A stretch of 64,000 nucleotides of DNA. Origin: Pseudomonas typographi (GTDB lineage Bacteria; Pseudomonadota; Gammaproteobacteria; Pseudomonadales; Pseudomonadaceae). Below, piece by piece: positions 8,159-17,390 of this stretch. The notes beneath the pieces were generated by a model. The model was not told where the DNA came from. It worked only from the letters and a program-made list of their open reading frames with translations, and ran no database searches. Position numbers and translations under genes: made by a program. How positions within the stretch are numbered: position 1 is the stretch's first letter; every line of letters begins with the position of its first letter. The DNA is taken from positions 1 through 64,000 of the forward strand of contig NZ_JAAOCA010000031.1 of NCBI RefSeq assembly GCF_014694385.1. Direction: 5' to 3'.

Positions 8159-9430
8159 TTACGATCTTTCACGCTTGGCTTCGATCCATTGCGCCATGTA
8201 GCGCGTGCTTTGATGCAGGTGGTGGCGCAGCAAGGCGCCGGTGAAGTTACGGCGCCGCTCGCCGGCCAAGTCGCTTCGCAACGCGTGCAGGCGGCCCGCC
8301 AGCGCGGCGGCATGGGTGGCATAGCCATACGCTTGGCCCAGCAGCGTGAAGCCGCGCGCCTGGGCCCCAGCCCAGCGCACGGGATCTTGATACAGCGCGA
8401 CCGCCACTGTGGCGAATTCGCCGGCATTGCCCGCTACGGCACCGGGCCAAGGGTCGCCCATGCCTTCGGCCCCGATTGGGGTGGTCACGCTCGGTGTGCC
8501 GCACTGCATCGCTTCGAGCAGCTTGCCCTTGATGCCGGCACCGAAGCGCAGCGGCGCCAGCAGTACCCGTGCGCGTTGCATAACATGCAGTGCGTCTTCG
8601 GCCCAGCCATTAATATGAAAACCTTGCTCCGGGTTGTGCAGGGCACTGGCCTTGGCAGGCGTATAAGCGCCATAGATCTGCATCCGCGCCCCCGGTAGGC
8701 GCGCGCGGATGGCAGGCCAGATCGCCTGCTTGAGCCAGAGCACGGCATCCCAGTTCGGCCCATGGCGGAAATTACCGACGGTCACGAAGTCGCGCCGTTC
8801 GGCAAAGGTACGCGTGGGGGCTGGTAGCGGCTCTACCATGAATGGGCAGTGATGCAGCAGCGATGGCGGAATACCAAACCCTTGCTGCAACAATGCCACT
8901 TCGGCGCTGGAAATCATCAGCGACAGGTCGCAGCGCAGGATGGCGCCCACCTCGCGCAACGTTAGGGTTTGCCCGGCCATCGCCTCGTAAAGTTCGGTAG
9001 CGCTGTGTTGAAACAGCCCGGGTGTGCTCGGGTTTTGCTTGAGCAGGGCGTTCAGCCGTTGCTGGCGCGCCTGGCGCAGGCTGTGCAAATCGGAGGTTTC
9101 CAGCACCCGTACGGCCTGCGGGCAGTGCTGTTGCACGCGCCAGCCGAACTGTTCCTCGATGAGGAAACGGTCGAACACTACAAGGTCTGGTTGTAGCTGG
9201 GCGATAAAGCGATCGAAGCTGCTGCAGTTCAAGGCAATCGGCACCTGGTCGATGCCCAGGGCAGCGAGGTCTAGCCGGTGCTGCCCGCTTTGCGCGGGGC
9301 TGGCGAAGGTGATGGGCCAGCCTTGCTGCTGGAATACCCGCAACAGTTGCATCATGTGTCCGCCGGCCGCGGTGGCCGCTGGTTCCGGCCAGGTGTAGCC
9401 AATCACCAGTACCTTCAACGGCGCAGCCAT
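8159..9430 (-). CDS. Glycosyltransferase (GT4-like)
   Basis: A 423-residue GT-B protein. The N-terminus LKVLVIGYTWPEPAATAAGGHMMQ is the acceptor-side Rossmann half. The C-terminal half has DFVTVGNFRHGPNWDAV and LAPLRFGAGIKGKLLEAMQCGTPSVTT, the donor-binding motif of polysaccharide glycosyltransferases. An extra ~50 residues at the C-terminus (RRRNFTGALLRHHLHQ...) are basic and of unknown role. The gene begins 3 bases downstream of the stop of a receiver protein on the same strand, so the two may be co-transcribed. That would link a phosphorelay protein with surface glycan synthesis; this is inference. Confidence 0.82.
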   Translation of the reverse strand: MAAPLKVLVIGYTWPEPAATAAGGHMMQLLRVFQQQGWPITFASPAQSGQHRLDLAALGIDQVPIALNCSSFDRFIAQLQPDLVVFDRFLIEEQFGWRVQQHCPQAVRVLETSDLHSLRQARQQRLNALLKQNPSTPGLFQHSATELYEAMAGQTLTLREVGAILRCDLSLMISSAEVALLQQGFGIPPSLLHHCPFMVEPLPAPTRTFAERRDFVTVGNFRHGPNWDAVLWLKQAIWPAIRARLPGARMQIYGAYTPAKASALHNPEQGFHINGWAEDALHVMQRARVLLAPLRFGAGIKGKLLEAMQCGTPSVTTPIGAEGMGDPWPGAVAGNAGEFATVAVALYQDPVRWAGAQARGFTLLGQAYGYATHAAALAGRLHALRSDLAGERRRNFTGALLRHHLHQSTRYMAQWIEAKRERS

Positions 9431-9433
9431 GGC

Positions 9434-9826
9434 TCAGGCGAGCAAGCCTTGAACTTTGTCGCGCAATTGGTCGATAGAGAACGGTTTGCCGATCTGTTCG
9501 GCACCGGGCGGGATATCCAGCGCCTCGCCAGTACCGCCTCCCGGCCCCACATAGCCGCTGGCGACCAGTACCGGCAAGCCCTCGCGCAGCCGCAACGCTT
9601 CGCGGGCCAAGCCCAACCCGTCGCGGTCGGGGGTGCCGCCCAGGCCCACATCGGTGATCAACAACGCCACCGCCTGCGCCGGGTTGGCGAGTACCGCAAT
9701 GGCGGTGTCCCAGCCGTCCGCTTCGATCACGTGGTGCCCCGCGTCTTCGAGCACATCGACCATCAGCATGCGCACGATGGGGTCATCTTCGACCAGCAGG
9801 ATGGAGCGTGGCGCGGCATCTGGCAT
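9434..9826 (-). CDS. Single-domain response regulator (receiver)
   Basis: A 130-residue receiver with no output domain. It has ILLVEDDP for the acidic pocket, the likely phosphorylation site D59 in LLITDVGLGG, and the conserved lysine in IGKPFSIDQL. The start MPDAAPRS (9826) is chosen because upstream residues of the longer frame are not receiver-like. It lies divergent to the hybrid-kinase operon at 10093 and directly before a glycosyltransferase gene. A role as phosphate acceptor for that kinase system is likely, not proven. Confidence 0.85.
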   Translation of the reverse strand: MPDAAPRSILLVEDDPIVRMLMVDVLEDAGHHVIEADGWDTAIAVLANPAQAVALLITDVGLGGTPDRDGLGLAREALRLREGLPVLVASGYVGPGGGTGEALDIPPGAEQIGKPFSIDQLRDKVQGLLA

Positions 9827-9916
9827 GGGGGGTAGGGTCCTGGGTCGGCAATGGAACGGGGCAGGGTGCCCTTCCCGGTAATCTGTGCGCGTTGGATAAA
9901 ACAAGTTCCTTCTTTC

Positions 9917-9931
9917 CTACAAACATTGTAG
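9917..9931. promoter_or_regulatory. Inverted repeat in divergent promoter region
   Basis: A perfect 6-base inverted repeat CTACAA aca TTGTAG, followed by an A-run, lies in an AT-rich stretch between the receiver gene and the hybrid kinase gene. Its position suits an operator. Opposite-strand T-residues also make a weak terminator-like reading possible. Confidence 0.35.
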
Positions 9932-9968
9932 AAAAAAAGCAATGTATCTGTGGCGAAAAATTACCTTT

Positions 9969-9986
9969 TGTAAGCCATATCCTACG
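9969..9986. promoter_or_regulatory. Possible GacA-type upstream activating sequence
   Basis: TGTAAGCCATATCCTACG matches the Gac box TGTAAG-N6-CTTACA perfectly in the left half and at 4 of 6 bases in the right half. It is about 107 bases before the hybrid kinase start. This is a weak, single-site match and no RsmY/Z-like RNA follows it. Confidence 0.2.
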
Positions 9987-10092
9987 TGAAATCAGTAGCA
10001 TGAATAAGATTTTTCTGTCTAACGTGTAGGAAATTTCTCTTCTGTTGGTCAGATTTACGGCAAAATCCGATTTCCGTCTTTGACCCAGGCCA

Positions 10093-13000
10093 ATGGACAT
10101 GCCCCACACTACCCCGAAAGATGAAGAAAGCTTCCGCAAGCTGCTCGTGCGCAATGTGAGCCTGCCGCTGGGCGTCGGTGTACTGAGCGTCGTCGTGTTC
10201 GGCTTGATCCTGGCCTATTTGATGTCGGTTATAAGCTGGGTTGACCACACCGACCGGGTGATCAACAACGCCAATGAGGCGCTGCGGCTCTCGGTGGACA
10301 TGGAAACCGGCATGCGGGGGTTTCTGCTCACGGGCGAAGAGCGGTTTCTAGACCCCTATGCGGTGGCCAAGCCACGTATTCAGGGCCAACTCAAAGCTAT
10401 GCAGGAGTCGGTGAGCGACAACGCCGAGCAGGTCGACCGGTTAACCCGCATCACCGCCCTGGAAGGCGAGTGGATCCGGGTGGCCGATGAGATCATCAAC
10501 TTGCGCCGCCAACAACAGGACTACATCGCGCCTATCAGCGCGGGGCGCGGTAAGCGCCTGACCGATGCCATTCGCGATGAATTCACCGCTTTGATCGCCA
10601 TGGAGCAACAGTTGCGTGTCGCGCGCAGTGAGGAGGTCACCCGCACTACCTACGCCTCGGTGGTTATTTACCTTGCCTTCATCGTATCGCTGAGCGGGTT
10701 GCTGGCCTACCTAGGCCGGCGCGACCTGATGACGCTGTCGCGCCAGTATGGGGCAAACCTCGATGCACAGCAGCGCAGCGCGGAGCGCCTGGAGCATCAA
10801 GCCTGGCTACGCAATGGCCAGAACCAACTGGCCGAAGAGGTGCTGGGGCAGTTGACCGTGCAACAGCTAGGCGAAAACGTATTGCGCTTTTTTGCCCGTT
10901 ACCTGGGCGTCGCGGTGGCAGCGGCTTACCTGCGCGACGAGCAAGGCAACTTGCGCCGCATCGCCACATTGGGGTTTTCTGAACAGCAGACGAGCCGCGG
11001 GCAATACATCAAAGCTGGCGAAGGGGTGGTCGGCGAAACAGCAGCGCTGGGCCACGTGGCGCGCCTGGACAACCTGCCGACCGGCTATTTTACCCAGGTG
11101 GCCTCCGGCTTGGGTGAAGGCTTGCCGCATAGCGTCGCGGTGTTGCCGTCGCGCAACGATGGCCAGGTCAATGGGGTGGTCGAGCTGGGCTTTTTGCGCC
11201 CGTTGAGCGAGCGCGATATCGAGTTCTTGGAGCGGGTGGCCGAGAACATCGGCACCTCGCTGGAAGCGGCGCGTTACCGCCAACGCCTGCAGGAGGTGCT
11301 GACCGAAACCCAACAACTCAATGAAGAGCTGCAGGTTCAGCAAGAGGAGCTTAAGACTGCCAACGAAGAACTCGAAGAACAATCCCGGGTACTCAAGGAG
11401 TCGCAGATACACCTCGAAACGCAGCAGGCCGAGCTGGAACAAACCAACCAGCAATTGGCTGATCGCACCGAGGCGCTGGCCGACCAGCGCGATGAGCTAA
11501 AAGAAGCGCAGCAGGAACTGGCCACCCGCGCCGAGGAGTTGCAGCGCTCCAGCCGTTACAAGTCTGAGTTCCTGGCGAACATGTCGCACGAGCTGCGCAC
11601 CCCATTGAACAGTTCGCTGATTCTTTCCAAGTTGTTGGCCGAAAACACCGGCGGCAACCTTTCGCCTGATCAAGTCAAATATGCCGAGTCCATTTACTCG
11701 GCCGGCAACGACCTGCTGAACCTGATCAATGACATCCTCGACATTTCCAAAGTTGAAGCGGGCAAGCTCGATGTGCGCCCAGAAACGCTGTCGGTGATGC
11801 GCCTGGCGGAAAGCCTGCGCCTGACCTTCGCGCCGATGGCCGCCGACAAGGGGCTGGGGTTCGAGGTGCACATAGACCCCGCGACGCCGGCCACGATGTT
11901 CAGTGATCGCCAGCGCCTGGAACAGATACTCAAGAATTTGTTATCCAACGCGCTTAAGTTCACCGACAAAGGCATGGTCAGCCTGGCTATTGGCCCACAA
12001 GCCAGCGAGGGGCTGGCGTTCGCCGTGCGCGACTCGGGCATCGGGATCGCCCCCGAACAGCAGCAGGTGATTTTCGAAGCGTTCCGCCAGGCCGATGGCA
12101 CCACCAGCCGCCGCTACGGCGGTACCGGCCTGGGCTTGTCGATTTCGCGCGACCTGGCCACGCTATTGGGAGGGTATATCAGCGTCAGCAGTGTGGTGGG
12201 CCAGGGCAGTGTGTTTACCCTGGTGCTGCCTGAGCATTATGAGCAGGGCGGCGAAGATGAACCGTTGCCTGCCGCCCCGCCGGCGGCCTTGCTGCCCCCT
12301 GCGCCGGTGCCTGAAGTGTTGCCAGCGGCTACCGCGTTGGCAGCATTGCCACGCTTCGCCGACGACCGTGACCTTCCCGATGCCGAACGCCGCTGCATCT
12401 TGGTGATAGAAGACGAACCGAGCTTCGCCCGCATCTTGTTCGATTTGGCCCATGAACTCGGCTACCGCTGCTTGGTGGCGCATGCCGCTGACGAAGGTTT
12501 CGATCTGGCGGTACAGTTCGGGCCTGATGCCGTGTTGCTCGACATGCGCCTGCCGGACCATTCCGGCCTGACGGTGCTGCAACGTTTGAAAGAAAATCCC
12601 GACACCCGGCACCTGCCAGTGCACGTGATCTCGGTGGAAGATCGCATAGAGGCGGCCATGCACATGGGCGCGGTCGGTTATGCGGTAAAACCCACTACCC
12701 GCGACGAACTCAAGGCAGTATTCGGCCGCCTGGAGGCGAAGCTGACGCAGAAGCTCAAGCGTATCTTGCTGGTGGAGGATGACGACCTGCAGCGCGATAG
12801 CATTGCCCTGCTGATCGGCGACGACGATATCGAAATCACTGCGGTGGGCTTTGCCCATGAAGCGCTGGAGCTGTTGCGCGAGCATGTCTACGACTGCATG
12901 ATCATCGACTTGAAGCTGCCCGACATGCTCGGCGGCGAATTGCTCAAGCGCATGAGCACCGAAGAGATTCGAGCGTTCCCACCGGTTATCGTGTACACCG

Positions 13001-13572
13001 GGCGCAACCTCACCCGCGAAGAAGAAGCCGAGCTGCGCAAGTACTCCCGTTCGATCATCATCAAGGGGGCACGTTCACCGGAACGGCTACTGGATGAGGT
13101 CACACTCTTTTTGCACAAAGTTGAAGCGCAGTTGTCGAATGAACGGCAGCGCATGCTAAAAACCGCTCGCAGCCGCGACAAGGTGTTCGAAGGCCGTAAG
13201 ATCCTGGTCGTCGATGATGACGTTCGCAATATTTTTGCCCTCACCAGTGCCTTGGAGCACAAGGGGGCGAAGGTCGAAATCGGGCGCAATGGCTTGGAGG
13301 CGATCGAGCGGCTGAACGCAATGGGCGATATCGATTTGGTGCTGATGGACGTGATGATGCCGGAAATGGACGGTTTCGAAGCCACGCGGGAAATCCGCAA
13401 GGACCCGCGCTTTCGCAAGCTGCCGATCATCGCGGTCACCGCCAAGGCGATGAAGGATGATCAGGAGCGCTGCCTGAACGCCGGGGCCAACGATTATTTG
13501 GCAAAACCGATCGACCTGGACCGGCTGTTTTCCCTGATACGCGTGTGGTTGCCACAGTTGGAGCGAATTTGA
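10093..13572 (+). CDS. Hybrid sensor histidine kinase, CHASE3-GAF-HisKA-HATPase with three receivers
   Basis: A 1,159-residue inner-membrane sensor. It has TM1 (~25-48), a periplasmic CHASE3 domain (~50-190, with MRGFLLTGEERFL) and TM2 (~195-215). A GAF domain (~250-395) and a long glutamine/glutamate-rich coiled coil (~395-490) follow. The kinase core has phosphoacceptor H499 in ANMSHELRTPLN and ATP-binding G boxes (DSGIGIAPEQ, GGTGLGLSIS). Three C-terminal receivers have acceptor aspartates D817, D939 and D1086. It starts a five-gene unit, since the CheR gene begins directly after its stop. The input signal is unknown, and three receivers in series suggest branched or multistep phosphotransfer. 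Confidence 0.92.
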   Translation: MDMPHTTPKDEESFRKLLVRNVSLPLGVGVLSVVVFGLILAYLMSVISWVDHTDRVINNANEALRLSVDMETGMRGFLLTGEERFLDPYAVAKPRIQGQLKAMQESVSDNAEQVDRLTRITALEGEWIRVADEIINLRRQQQDYIAPISAGRGKRLTDAIRDEFTALIAMEQQLRVARSEEVTRTTYASVVIYLAFIVSLSGLLAYLGRRDLMTLSRQYGANLDAQQRSAERLEHQAWLRNGQNQLAEEVLGQLTVQQLGENVLRFFARYLGVAVAAAYLRDEQGNLRRIATLGFSEQQTSRGQYIKAGEGVVGETAALGHVARLDNLPTGYFTQVASGLGEGLPHSVAVLPSRNDGQVNGVVELGFLRPLSERDIEFLERVAENIGTSLEAARYRQRLQEVLTETQQLNEELQVQQEELKTANEELEEQSRVLKESQIHLETQQAELEQTNQQLADRTEALADQRDELKEAQQELATRAEELQRSSRYKSEFLANMSHELRTPLNSSLILSKLLAENTGGNLSPDQVKYAESIYSAGNDLLNLINDILDISKVEAGKLDVRPETLSVMRLAESLRLTFAPMAADKGLGFEVHIDPATPATMFSDRQRLEQILKNLLSNALKFTDKGMVSLAIGPQASEGLAFAVRDSGIGIAPEQQQVIFEAFRQADGTTSRRYGGTGLGLSISRDLATLLGGYISVSSVVGQGSVFTLVLPEHYEQGGEDEPLPAAPPAALLPPAPVPEVLPAATALAALPRFADDRDLPDAERRCILVIEDEPSFARILFDLAHELGYRCLVAHAADEGFDLAVQFGPDAVLLDMRLPDHSGLTVLQRLKENPDTRHLPVHVISVEDRIEAAMHMGAVGYAVKPTTRDELKAVFGRLEAKLTQKLKRILLVEDDDLQRDSIALLIGDDDIEITAVGFAHEALELLREHVYDCMIIDLKLPDMLGGELLKRMSTEEIRAFPPVIVYTGRNLTREEEAELRKYSRSIIIKGARSPERLLDEVTLFLHKVEAQLSNERQRMLKTARSRDKVFEGRKILVVDDDVRNIFALTSALEHKGAKVEIGRNGLEAIERLNAMGDIDLVLMDVMMPEMDGFEATREIRKDPRFRKLPIIAVTAKAMKDDQERCLNAGANDYLAKPIDLDRLFSLIRVWLPQLERI

Positions 13573-14436
13573 GTGTCATCTGAGCAAACGGCCGACCTGG
13601 GGGCTGGCCATGAAGCGCGAGTGGAGCACACCACCGACATCGAGATTCGCCTATTGATCGAAGCGATCTACCTCAAATACAGCTACGATTTTCGTGACTA
13701 TTCCGGGGCCTCGATCAAGCGCCGAATCCAGCACGCCCTGCATCAGTTCGACTGCCGTACGGTATCGGCGTTACAGGAGCGCGTGCTATACGAGCCGGCG
13801 ATGTTCATGCAACTGCTGCAATACCTCACCATCCCGGTGAGCGAGATGTTTCGCGACCCTGAGCACTTTTTGGCGTTGCGCCGCGAAGTGGTGCCGCTGC
13901 TGAAGACCTACCCCTCGCTAAAGGTGTGGGTTGCCGGTTGCAGCACCGGCGAGGAGGTGTACTCGATGGCCATTATGTTGCATGAGGAAGGCCTGCTGGA
14001 CCGCACCATGATCTACGCCACCGACATCAACCCCACCTCGTTGGAACGGGCCAAGCAAGGTATTTATTCGCTTGAGAATATCCGCGCTTATACCCGCAAT
14101 TACCAACTGGCAGGGGGGCAAAGTGCGTTCAGTGATTACTACACCGCCGGTTACGAACACGCCATCATGGACAGCCGCCTGCGGCGCAACGTGACCTTCG
14201 CCGATCACAGCCTGGCCACCGACAGCGTGTTCTCGGAAACTCAGCTGGTGTCGTGCCGCAACGTATTGATTTATTTCAACCGGAAACTTCAGGACCGCGC
14301 GTTTGGTCTGTTTCACGACTCGTTATCGCACCGCGGTTTTTTAATGCTGGGCAGTAAGGAAACCCTGGATTTTTCTGCTTACAGCGATGCGTTTGAGACG
14401 TTGAGCAAACCGGAACGGATTTATCGTAAATTATGA
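13573..14436 (+). CDS. CheR-type protein-glutamate methyltransferase
   Basis: A 287-residue CheR. It has the N-terminal helical domain (YDFRDYSGASIKRRI) and a SAM-binding domain with VWVAGCSTGEEVYSMAIML, IYATDINPTSLERAK, and VSCRNVLIYFNRKLQ. The family methylates glutamates of chemoreceptors. Here the GTG start at 13573 immediately follows the kinase stop, so translation is coupled. There is no chemoreceptor in the window, so the substrate may be the hybrid kinase itself or a distant receptor. No tetratricopeptide tail is present. Confidence 0.9.
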   Translation: MSSEQTADLGAGHEARVEHTTDIEIRLLIEAIYLKYSYDFRDYSGASIKRRIQHALHQFDCRTVSALQERVLYEPAMFMQLLQYLTIPVSEMFRDPEHFLALRREVVPLLKTYPSLKVWVAGCSTGEEVYSMAIMLHEEGLLDRTMIYATDINPTSLERAKQGIYSLENIRAYTRNYQLAGGQSAFSDYYTAGYEHAIMDSRLRRNVTFADHSLATDSVFSETQLVSCRNVLIYFNRKLQDRAFGLFHDSLSHRGFLMLGSKETLDFSAYSDAFETLSKPERIYRKL

Positions 14437-15008
14437 ACCGCTACCAGGCAGTGGTCGTTGGGGCATCGGCTGGGGGCGTCGAGGCCTTGCTGGGACTGTT
14501 CGGCGCCTTGCCCAGCCATTTCGCCCTGCCGATCATGACCGTGCTGCACTTGCCCGACGGCCGCCATAGCCAGTTGGCCCAAGTGTTCGAGCGGCGGCTG
14601 GGGCGGATGGTGCGCGAGGGCCAGGATAAAGCGCCGATCGAGCCGGGAATCATCTACGTGGCCGGGCCCAGTTACCACCTGTCGGTGGAGCGCGATTTTA
14701 CCTTTTCCCTGAGCCAGGAAGACCGTGTGCATTATTCAAGGCCATCGATCGATGTGCTGTTCGAGTCGGCCGCCGATGCCTACGGTAAGGGGTTGGTCGG
14801 CGTACTGCTGACCGGCGCCAATGAGGATGGGGCCAAAGGCCTTGTCAGCGTACAACAGTGCGGCGGCCTGACGCTGGTGCAGGACCCTGCCCAAGCGCGC
14901 ATTGCAATAATGCCCGAAGCGGCGTTGGCGCTGATGCGCCCTGATTATATTTTGCCCATCGCGGGCCTTGCCAGGTTGCTGGCCGAATTGGATACGAGCG
15001 CATGCTAA
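14433..15008 (+). CDS. CheB-type methylesterase domain protein, no receiver
   Basis: A 191-residue stand-alone CheB catalytic domain with Ser12 in VVGASAGGVEALL, the His in TVLHLPDGRHSQLA, and the Asp in LLTGANEDGAKGL, giving the Ser-His-Asp triad of glutamate methylesterases. The N-terminal receiver domain that normally restrains CheB is absent, so control must come from another protein. It overlaps the cheR stop by 4 bases (ATGA) and the next gene by 7 bases, which shows tight operon structure. Confidence 0.88.
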   Translation: MNRYQAVVVGASAGGVEALLGLFGALPSHFALPIMTVLHLPDGRHSQLAQVFERRLGRMVREGQDKAPIEPGIIYVAGPSYHLSVERDFTFSLSQEDRVHYSRPSIDVLFESAADAYGKGLVGVLLTGANEDGAKGLVSVQQCGGLTLVQDPAQARIAIMPEAALALMRPDYILPIAGLARLLAELDTSAC

Positions 15009-16195
15009 GTCAGATACAAGCCAAACTGTTGATCGTGGATGACCTGCCAGAGAACTTGCTCGCGCTCGACGCGTTGATCCGCCAGGCCGATCATGCAGTG
15101 TTCCAGGCGCGCTCGGCGGACGAGGCACTGTCGCTGCTGCTGCAGCATGAGTTCGCCCTGGCCATTCTTGACGTACAAATGCCCGGCATGAACGGCTTCG
15201 AGCTGGCAGAGCTGATGCGCAGTACGGAAAAAACCAAGCATATTCCGATCGTGTTCGTCAGCGCCGCCGGGCGCGAAATGAACTACGCCTTCCATGGATA
15301 CGAAAGTGGCGCGGTGGACTTTCTGCAAAAGCCGCTCGACCCCCTGGCGGTGAAGAGCAAAGTGAATGTGTTCGTTGACCTCTACCGGCAGCGCAAGGTG
15401 CTTAAGGAACAGCTTGAGGCGTTGGAGCGCAGCCGCCAGGAACAGGAAATCCTGGTGCGCCGGCTGCAGGTCGCGCAGGCCGAGCTTGAGCATGCCGTGC
15501 GTATGCGCGACGATTTCATGTCGATCGTTTCCCACGAGGTGCGTACCCCGCTTAATGGTTTGATCCTGGAAACACAGTTGCGCAAGTTGCACTTGGCCAA
15601 AAGCAATGCCGACGCTTTTACCCTTGAAAAGATGAAAGCCATGGTCAGCCGTGATGAACGGCAAATCCAGAGCTTGATCCGCTTGATCGACGACATGCTC
15701 GATGTGTCACGCATTCGCACCGGCAAGTTGTCGATCCAACCCAGCCGCGTTGACCTGGGGCAATTGGTAGGCAGTGCCGTGGAGCGCTTCATACCGCAGG
15801 TACAAGCCGCTGGAACGCAAATACGCTTTAGCTGCGAGCAGGCGCTGGTGGGCGAATGGGATGAGTTCCGCCTCGAGCAGGTGGTGGCCAACCTGTTGAC
15901 CAACGCCTTGCGCTATGGCGGCAAAAGCCCGATCGAAGTCGGCGTGTGCGAGCATGAGGGCTTGGGCCGCCTCGATGTTCGTGATTTTGGCGTGGGTATC
16001 AGCAAAGACGACCAAAAGCGCATCTTCGGCCAGTTCGAACGGGTATCATCACGCCCTGGCGTGGCAGGCCTCGGGCTAGGGTTGTACATTTCCGAGCAGA
16101 TCGTCTCTGCCCATGGCGGGCGGATCGAGGTCCAGAGTGCACCGGGGGAGGGCGCGTTGTTCAGCGTACTGCTGCCGTTGGCGCGCAACCTCTGA
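15002..16195 (+). CDS. Receiver-histidine kinase (REC-HisKA-HATPase)
   Basis: A 397-residue soluble kinase. It has an N-terminal receiver with acceptor D57 (LAILDVQMPGMNG), a coiled-coil linker (~120-165), HisKA with H178 in SIVSHEVRTPLNG, and an HATPase with N and G boxes (ANLLTNALRYGG, GLGLGLYISEQIV). No membrane segments are visible, so it should be driven by phosphotransfer from the upstream hybrid kinase. It overlaps the CheB gene and belongs to the same operon. Confidence 0.92.
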   Translation: MLSQIQAKLLIVDDLPENLLALDALIRQADHAVFQARSADEALSLLLQHEFALAILDVQMPGMNGFELAELMRSTEKTKHIPIVFVSAAGREMNYAFHGYESGAVDFLQKPLDPLAVKSKVNVFVDLYRQRKVLKEQLEALERSRQEQEILVRRLQVAQAELEHAVRMRDDFMSIVSHEVRTPLNGLILETQLRKLHLAKSNADAFTLEKMKAMVSRDERQIQSLIRLIDDMLDVSRIRTGKLSIQPSRVDLGQLVGSAVERFIPQVQAAGTQIRFSCEQALVGEWDEFRLEQVVANLLTNALRYGGKSPIEVGVCEHEGLGRLDVRDFGVGISKDDQKRIFGQFERVSSRPGVAGLGLGLYISEQIVSAHGGRIEVQSAPGEGALFSVLLPLARNL

Positions 16196-16246
16196 CACGG
16201 CCCACGGTCACATGAGCAGCCCGATAGACAGAACATAGGCAACACC

Positions 16247-16624
16247 ATGAGTGGAGATGCACAAGACGTGGTCCTGGTGGTCGAGGACGAACCGGTGATT
16301 TTGCGGGTTCTCACCGATTACCTGCTGGGCGAGGGATACCACGTACTACAAGCCGAAAACGGTACCCAGGCGTTCGAAATTCTCGCCAGCAAGCCGCACC
16401 TGGACCTCATGGTCACCGACTTTCGCCTACCCGGCGGGATTTCCGGCGTCGATATCGCCGACCCGGCTGTGAAGCTGCGGCCGGACCTTAAAGTGGTGTT
16501 TATCAGTGGTTACCCCGCGGAAATCCTCGATTGTAGCCACCCCATTGCCCACCGTGCGCCGATCCTCGCCAAACCGTTCGACCTTGATGAACTGCAGCGG
16601 GTGATTCGCCGAGAATTGGCCTAG
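16247..16624 (+). CDS. Single-domain response regulator
   Basis: A 125-residue receiver with VVLVVEDEPVILRVL, acceptor D58 in LMVTDFRLPGG, and lysine in ILAKPFDLDEL. It has no output domain. It is the last gene of the kinase-cheR-cheB-kinase operon, 51 bases after the previous stop, and may be the diffusible end of the relay or a phosphate sink. The receiver is similar to those paired with RcsC/CheY-like hybrid kinases. Confidence 0.88.
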   Translation: MSGDAQDVVLVVEDEPVILRVLTDYLLGEGYHVLQAENGTQAFEILASKPHLDLMVTDFRLPGGISGVDIADPAVKLRPDLKVVFISGYPAEILDCSHPIAHRAPILAKPFDLDELQRVIRRELA

Positions 16625-16745
16625 CGGGGTATCCCGGACAAGCCGCACCCTGTTAGCGGTGCCTGTTGCTCCGGGCCATGTTGGCGCTGCGTGCCATCGC
16701 GTTGCTAGGGCGCTTCACGGTGCTTTGCCGGCCAACAGGAGGTTA

Positions 16746-17297
16746 TTAGAGGTGCACGCCATGGCTGATGCTGTCGACCGGCAGCGCCAGCTCCTCCACG
16801 GCATGCACCAGCCCGCAGCGCAGGCCTTCTTCCGGCTCCAGGATGCGCGGGGCGGCGCGCAGGTAGGTGGGGATGTCCAGCGGCTCGGCCGCGCCGAGGG
16901 TGCGTTCGCGCACGATACGATCGTACAGGGCTAAATCATGGTCCAGGCTCATCGCATACTCGGCCATGCGTGCATGGTCCACAGCGCCGTTGAGTGTCCA
17001 ATGAAAAGGGTGGAAGAGGAATTTACTGTGCCTGCACGCTGTGCGGTGGCGGCCAGCCAGGTAAATGATGTTGCCCATCGACTCGACCGTGCCCAGGTTA
17101 TGGGTGTCGACCGGGATGGGCAGCGTGGTCAGGAAGTTATATATGGCAAAGCCATAACTGCACTCGCCGCCCATGGTGGCGATGTTGACCAGCAACTGGT
17201 GGGCGCCGTCGCGCACGGCGCGCGTGCAATGTTCGATCAGCTCACCACAGGTGGCCGAATTGATCGGCCCGGTGAAGTGCACGATATGCGTGGTCAT
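16746..17297 (-). CDS. ClpP-like serine protease family protein
   Basis: A 183-residue member of the ClpP/crotonase fold. The start MTTHIVHF at 17297 has a strong AAGGAGG upstream. The nucleophile segment TVESMGNIIYLAG (Ser73) and SKFLFHP (His96) align with ClpP Ser97 and His122. At the position of ClpP Asp171 (ERDRFL in E. coli) this protein reads AAPRIL, so the third triad residue appears to be missing or replaced. It is a paralogue, not the housekeeping ClpP: there is no clpX or tig beside it. It may be a stand-alone protease or a non-proteolytic relative. Confidence 0.8.
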   Translation of the reverse strand: MTTHIVHFTGPINSATCGELIEHCTRAVRDGAHQLLVNIATMGGECSYGFAIYNFLTTLPIPVDTHNLGTVESMGNIIYLAGRHRTACRHSKFLFHPFHWTLNGAVDHARMAEYAMSLDHDLALYDRIVRERTLGAAEPLDIPTYLRAAPRILEPEEGLRCGLVHAVEELALPVDSISHGVHL

Positions 17298-17390
17298 GGC
17301 GGAAGCCTCCTTGAGTACGGCGGGGACGTAACAAGGTTGATTCGGCACCGCTGGCATCGGTTCCCCCCGCGGGGTTGAATGGCCCCCTGG

